From NCBI GenBank assembly GCA_905236365.1, contig CAJOPP010000260.1, positions 1 to 7,487 on the forward strand: a DNA stretch of 7,487 bases, written 5' to 3'. The position numbers and the translations under genes were made by a program. Each line of letters begins with the position of its first letter. Positions within the stretch are counted from its first letter, which is position 1. Shown here piece by piece: positions 5,379 through 7,487 of this stretch. Origin of the DNA: an uncultured Lachnospiraceae bacterium (lineage in GTDB: Bacteria > Bacillota > Clostridia > Lachnospirales > Lachnospiraceae). The notes under the pieces were generated by a model, which had not been told where the DNA came from, made no database searches, and saw only the letters and a list, made by a program, of their open reading frames with translations.

Positions 5379-6600
5379 AAAACAGTTAGAACAGATTGAC
5401 CGTCAGGTAAAACGTCTGATTACGGCAGAAAATTTTTATGGGAAAAAATTGAAAGAAGCCGGTATCACAGAAGTGAAAAAGGAAGAGGATTTTTTAAAAC
5501 TTCCGTTTTCCCAGAAGCAGGATTTACGGGATGCTTATCCATTAGGACTGATGGCTGTACCGGAAGAGGAAGTGGTGAGAATTCATTCCTCTTCTGGTAC
5601 GACCGGAACTCCGGTCATTATACCATATACCGCAAAGGATGTGGATGACTGGGGTGAAATGTTCAAACGGTGTTATGAGTATGCAGGCATTACCAACAAA
5701 GACCGTATTCATATCACTCCGGGTTATGGACTTTGGACAGCGGGCATCGGTTTTCAGAATGGCTGTGAGAAGTTAGGGGCGATGGCGATTCCGATGGGAC
5801 CGGGGAATACCGACAAGCAGCTCCAGATGATGATGGATATGCAATCAACAGTGCTTTGTGCAACATCCTCCTATGCATTACTGATCGCAGAGGAGATTGA
5901 AAAGCGGGGAATCAAAGATAAGATTCATCTGAAAAAAGGGGTGATCGGTTCCGAGCGCTGGGGTGAGAAAATGCGGAACCGAATTAAAAATGAGCTTGGA
6001 ATTGAATTGTATGATATTTATGGATTAACAGAGATTTATGGACCGGGAATCGGAATCAATTGTAAATATGATACCGGTATGCATATTTGGGATGATTATT
6101 TATATCTGGAAATCATCAATCCGGAAACCGGAGAAAATGTGCCGGATGGAGAATGGGGAGAAATCGTTATTTCCACATTGGTAAAGGAGGGTGCTCCTCT
6201 GATCCGTTATCGTACCCATGATATCAGCAGGATTATTCCGGGCGAATGTCCATGTGGAAGCTGTCATCCAAGAATCGACGTGATTGCCGGAAGAAGTGAT
6301 GATATGATGAAGATCAAGGGTGTCAATGTATTTCCAAAACAGATTGAGGAAGTATTGGCAACCTTCCCTGAACTTTCCAGTGAGTATCAGATTCATATTT
6401 CTCATCTGGATGGAAGAGATACTATGCGTATCTATGTAGAAACAGATGGTACGGTGGATTTCCAGGATATGGCAAAGAAGGTAGCTGAGAAGGTAAAATC
6501 AAAGATTGGCTTTACTCCAATTGTAAAAGTGGTAGAACTTGGTGTGCTGCCGCGAAGCGAGAAGAAGAGTAAACGCGTATTCGATGAGCGGTACAATTAA
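5365..6600 (+). CDS. paaK: Phenylacetate-CoA ligase (AMP-forming), PaaK family (411 aa)
   Basis: An adenylate-forming enzyme that activates an arylacetate (phenylacetate, possibly indoleacetate) with ATP and CoA to aryl-acetyl-CoA, AMP and pyrophosphate in the cytosol. The expected motifs are in order. The nucleotide-binding loop is SSSGTTGTP (75-83), followed by YGLWTAG (121-127), YGLTE (219-223) and YRTHD (282-286). A cysteine cluster lies at 295, 297 and 300 (CPCGSC). The hinge segment is GRSDDMMKIKGVNVFP (309-324). A lysine-rich C-terminal end, PRSEKKSKR, offers the catalytic lysine. The protein is about 20 residues shorter at the N-terminus than many PaaK proteins of roughly 430 aa, but EQIDRQVKRLI aligns with the usual first helix, so the core is intact. 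ATG 5365 is the first possible start after an in-frame TAG (5353-5355). It has no clear ribosome binding site, unlike its neighbours. Placement after iorAB fits shared aryl-acetyl-CoA metabolism. Confidence 0.92.
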   Translation: MKISEKQLEQIDRQVKRLITAENFYGKKLKEAGITEVKKEEDFLKLPFSQKQDLRDAYPLGLMAVPEEEVVRIHSSSGTTGTPVIIPYTAKDVDDWGEMFKRCYEYAGITNKDRIHITPGYGLWTAGIGFQNGCEKLGAMAIPMGPGNTDKQLQMMMDMQSTVLCATSSYALLIAEEIEKRGIKDKIHLKKGVIGSERWGEKMRNRIKNELGIELYDIYGLTEIYGPGIGINCKYDTGMHIWDDYLYLEIINPETGENVPDGEWGEIVISTLVKEGAPLIRYRTHDISRIIPGECPCGSCHPRIDVIAGRSDDMMKIKGVNVFPKQIEEVLATFPELSSEYQIHISHLDGRDTMRIYVETDGTVDFQDMAKKVAEKVKSKIGFTPIVKVVELGVLPRSEKKSKRVFDERYN

Positions 6601-6603
6601 GTG

Positions 6604-6646
6604 TTTTGGAATGTTTACGGGGACAGCCCCCGTGAACATTCTGAAA
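6604..6646 (+). terminator. Strong hairpin between the convergent paaK and DUF4230 genes
   Basis: Positions 6604-6622 pair with 6628-6646 around the loop ACAGC: 19 pairs, three of them G-U (6607/6643, 6608/6642, 6616/6634) when read as plus-strand RNA. In minus-strand RNA those three become mismatches, so the fold favours the paaK transcript. The core is ACGGGG/CCCCGT. It begins 4 nt after the paaK stop and ends 8 nt before the end of the opposite gene, as a shared 3'-end structure would. There is no T tract after the stem on either strand. Instead TTTT precedes it and AAAA closes it, so it may be an mRNA-protecting or REP-like hairpin rather than an intrinsic terminator. Confidence 0.6.
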
Positions 6647-6654
6647 ACAAAAGA

Positions 6655-7263
6655 TTATTGGATTACCAGTTCACGGTCACCGATGGAAGTGGACAGGATT
6701 CCTTCGATAATGTAAGTTGTCTGTTCATTTGCATGTTGAATCAAACTGGCTGTATCAGCTTTGGATGTAACGTCTTCTTTGGCAGCAGAAATGGCATCAA
6801 CTACATCCTGTTTTTCTGACTGATTAAATAATGCAAATTGTTCATCGTAGAATTTGATACTGTCCGGATCTACGTCAATAGATTGAATCTCGGCATCTGG
6901 AATATCGATTACGACTTTCTCATCGGATACATCGATTGTAATCTTAGAAGCATCTACACCGGCACGAATATTGGCAGAATAGATCATCGAAAAATGGGTT
7001 TGTGTCAGAAAAGGAATGCCATTATCGCTATAGGTGATCAGTCCGGTATATATCATCTCAGCAGTCGTCAAGTCACTGATGTTGCGGATTCGTTCACTGA
7101 TATAAGAGTTGTCTATTTGTGGTTTCCTGCGTTCGTTCATTTTATTGCTGATCTGAAATCCTACAAAACCGGCCAGTATTATGAAAATGATGACTATGAT
7201 CAGACTGGTCAGTATGATTCGAAGTTTTAATGTAGATTCTGATTTTTCTTGTTTTCTCGCCAT
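6655..7263 (-). CDS. DUF4230-type single-pass membrane protein (202 aa)
   Basis: The protein has a short basic cytosolic N-terminus (MARKQEKSESTLKLR) and one membrane segment at about 16-37 (IILTSLIIVIIFIILAGFVG). An external domain of about 165 residues follows. Its features match the DUF4230 family as I know it: an early ISDLTTAEMIYTGLI segment (62-76), then IRAGVDASKITIDV (99-112), VVIDIPDAEI (117-126) and IDVDPDSIKFYDEQ (129-142). The family's function is unknown. No protease, kinase or binding-site motif is visible. I chose ATG 7263-7261 rather than an ATG 54 bp further upstream because AGAAGGAGGA (7280-7271) lies 7 nt before it and gives a normal N-terminus directly ahead of the membrane segment. 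It is convergent with paaK and probably independent of it. Confidence 0.85.
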   Translation of the reverse strand: MARKQEKSESTLKLRIILTSLIIVIIFIILAGFVGFQISNKMNERRKPQIDNSYISERIRNISDLTTAEMIYTGLITYSDNGIPFLTQTHFSMIYSANIRAGVDASKITIDVSDEKVVIDIPDAEIQSIDVDPDSIKFYDEQFALFNQSEKQDVVDAISAAKEDVTSKADTASLIQHANEQTTYIIEGILSTSIGDRELVIQ

Positions 7264-7270
7264 AACAGGG

Positions 7271-7280
7271 TCCTCCTTCT
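7271..7280 (-). promoter_or_regulatory. Ribosome binding site deciding the DUF4230 gene start
   Basis: AGAAGGAGGA on the minus strand is a near-perfect Shine-Dalgarno sequence 7 nt before ATG 7263. It decides against the longer ORF start at 7317. Confidence 0.85.
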
Positions 7281-7365
7281 GACATGGTAAAAATATCTTT
7301 TGTCTATAAGACTGCAATCATAACATGGTTGCCGGAGTAATGTCTGTTATCACCATGCCTGTTTT

Positions 7366-7455
7366 GTATCTTTTCAGCTTTGCTGAATCAATGTCAGAAA
7401 CTTAAGCTTATTCATTACCTCATCCGACATCATGGCATTACTGCTGAATAGATAC
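7366..7455. repeat. 90-bp imperfect palindrome in the leader of the DUF4230 gene
   Basis: GTATCTTTTCAGC (7366-7378) and GCTGAATAGATAC (7443-7455) are inverted copies with one mismatch. After a symmetric 12 by 12 base gap, ATGTCAG (7391-7397) faces CCGACAT (7424-7430) in the same register, with the single difference becoming a G-U pair in minus-strand RNA. The left outer arm also forms a competing perfect hairpin, TTCAGC-TTT-GCTGAA (7373-7387). The palindrome lies directly inside the promoter and fills the first half of the 5' leader. Between it and the ribosome binding site, CATGGT/ACCATG can also pair (7324-7329 with 7352-7357). Confidence 0.6.
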
Positions 7456-7456
7456 C

Positions 7457-7465
7457 ATTATAACA
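7457..7465 (-). promoter_or_regulatory. Extended -10 promoter for the DUF4230 gene
   Basis: On the minus strand the bases read TGTTATAAT, a perfect TATAAT with the extended TG dinucleotide one base upstream. No good -35 is visible in the 22 bases left before the window edge, which an extended -10 can tolerate. Transcription would start near 7450 and give a leader of about 185 nt before ATG 7263. Confidence 0.55.
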
Positions 7466-7487
7466 GATAGAACAGAGAAAGTCTTGT

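Noticed and set aside
6838..7230. 130-codon plus-strand frame opposite the DUF4230 gene
   Set aside because: The minus-strand gene has a strong ribosome binding site, a membrane segment and family motifs; the plus-strand frame has none of these.

Overview
The window looks like chromosome from a low- to mid-GC anaerobic Firmicute, most likely a gut clostridium of the Lachnospiraceae type. This is inferred from strong AGGAGG-type ribosome binding sites, the purine-rich coding strand, a ferredoxin-dependent 2-oxoacid oxidoreductase, a clostridial-style phenylacetate-CoA ligase and a DUF4230 membrane protein. No species name can be supported from the sequence alone.

Layout: positions 1-109 may hold the 3' end of an upstream gene. 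Positions 73-440 are a composite non-coding element: two identical 44-bp direct repeats flank a small GC-rich hairpin and a 165-bp imperfect palindrome. Next come two overlapping genes read rightward. One encodes a soluble TPR-type protein (458-1291). The other encodes a coiled-coil protein with two central membrane segments (1291-2466). They form a tightly coupled pair of unknown function. After a 154-bp leader lies a large gene (2621-5230) in which both subunits of indolepyruvate:ferredoxin oxidoreductase are fused into one chain. A 134-bp spacer follows, carrying a weak hairpin and a possible 32-codon ORF, and then a phenylacetate-CoA ligase gene (5365-6600). A strong 19-bp hairpin separates it from a convergent leftward gene for a DUF4230 single-pass membrane protein (6655-7263). 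That gene has a long, structured leader behind an extended -10 promoter (7457-7465).

The two enzymes make metabolic sense together. IorAB interconverts aryl-2-oxoacids (indolepyruvate, phenylpyruvate) with aryl-acetyl-CoA plus reduced ferredoxin, and PaaK interconverts arylacetates with aryl-acetyl-CoA. Together they could excrete arylacetates with energy gain, or run in reverse to rebuild aromatic amino acids from environmental arylacetates. The TPR/coiled-coil pair and the DUF4230 gene have no evident link to that pathway.

No clearly new defence or mobile system is visible. The points most worth a second look are the palindromic element at 73-440, the uncharacterised TPR/membrane pair, the IorA-IorB fusion, the small ORF overlapping the paaK start, and the hairpins at 6604-6646 and 7366-7455.
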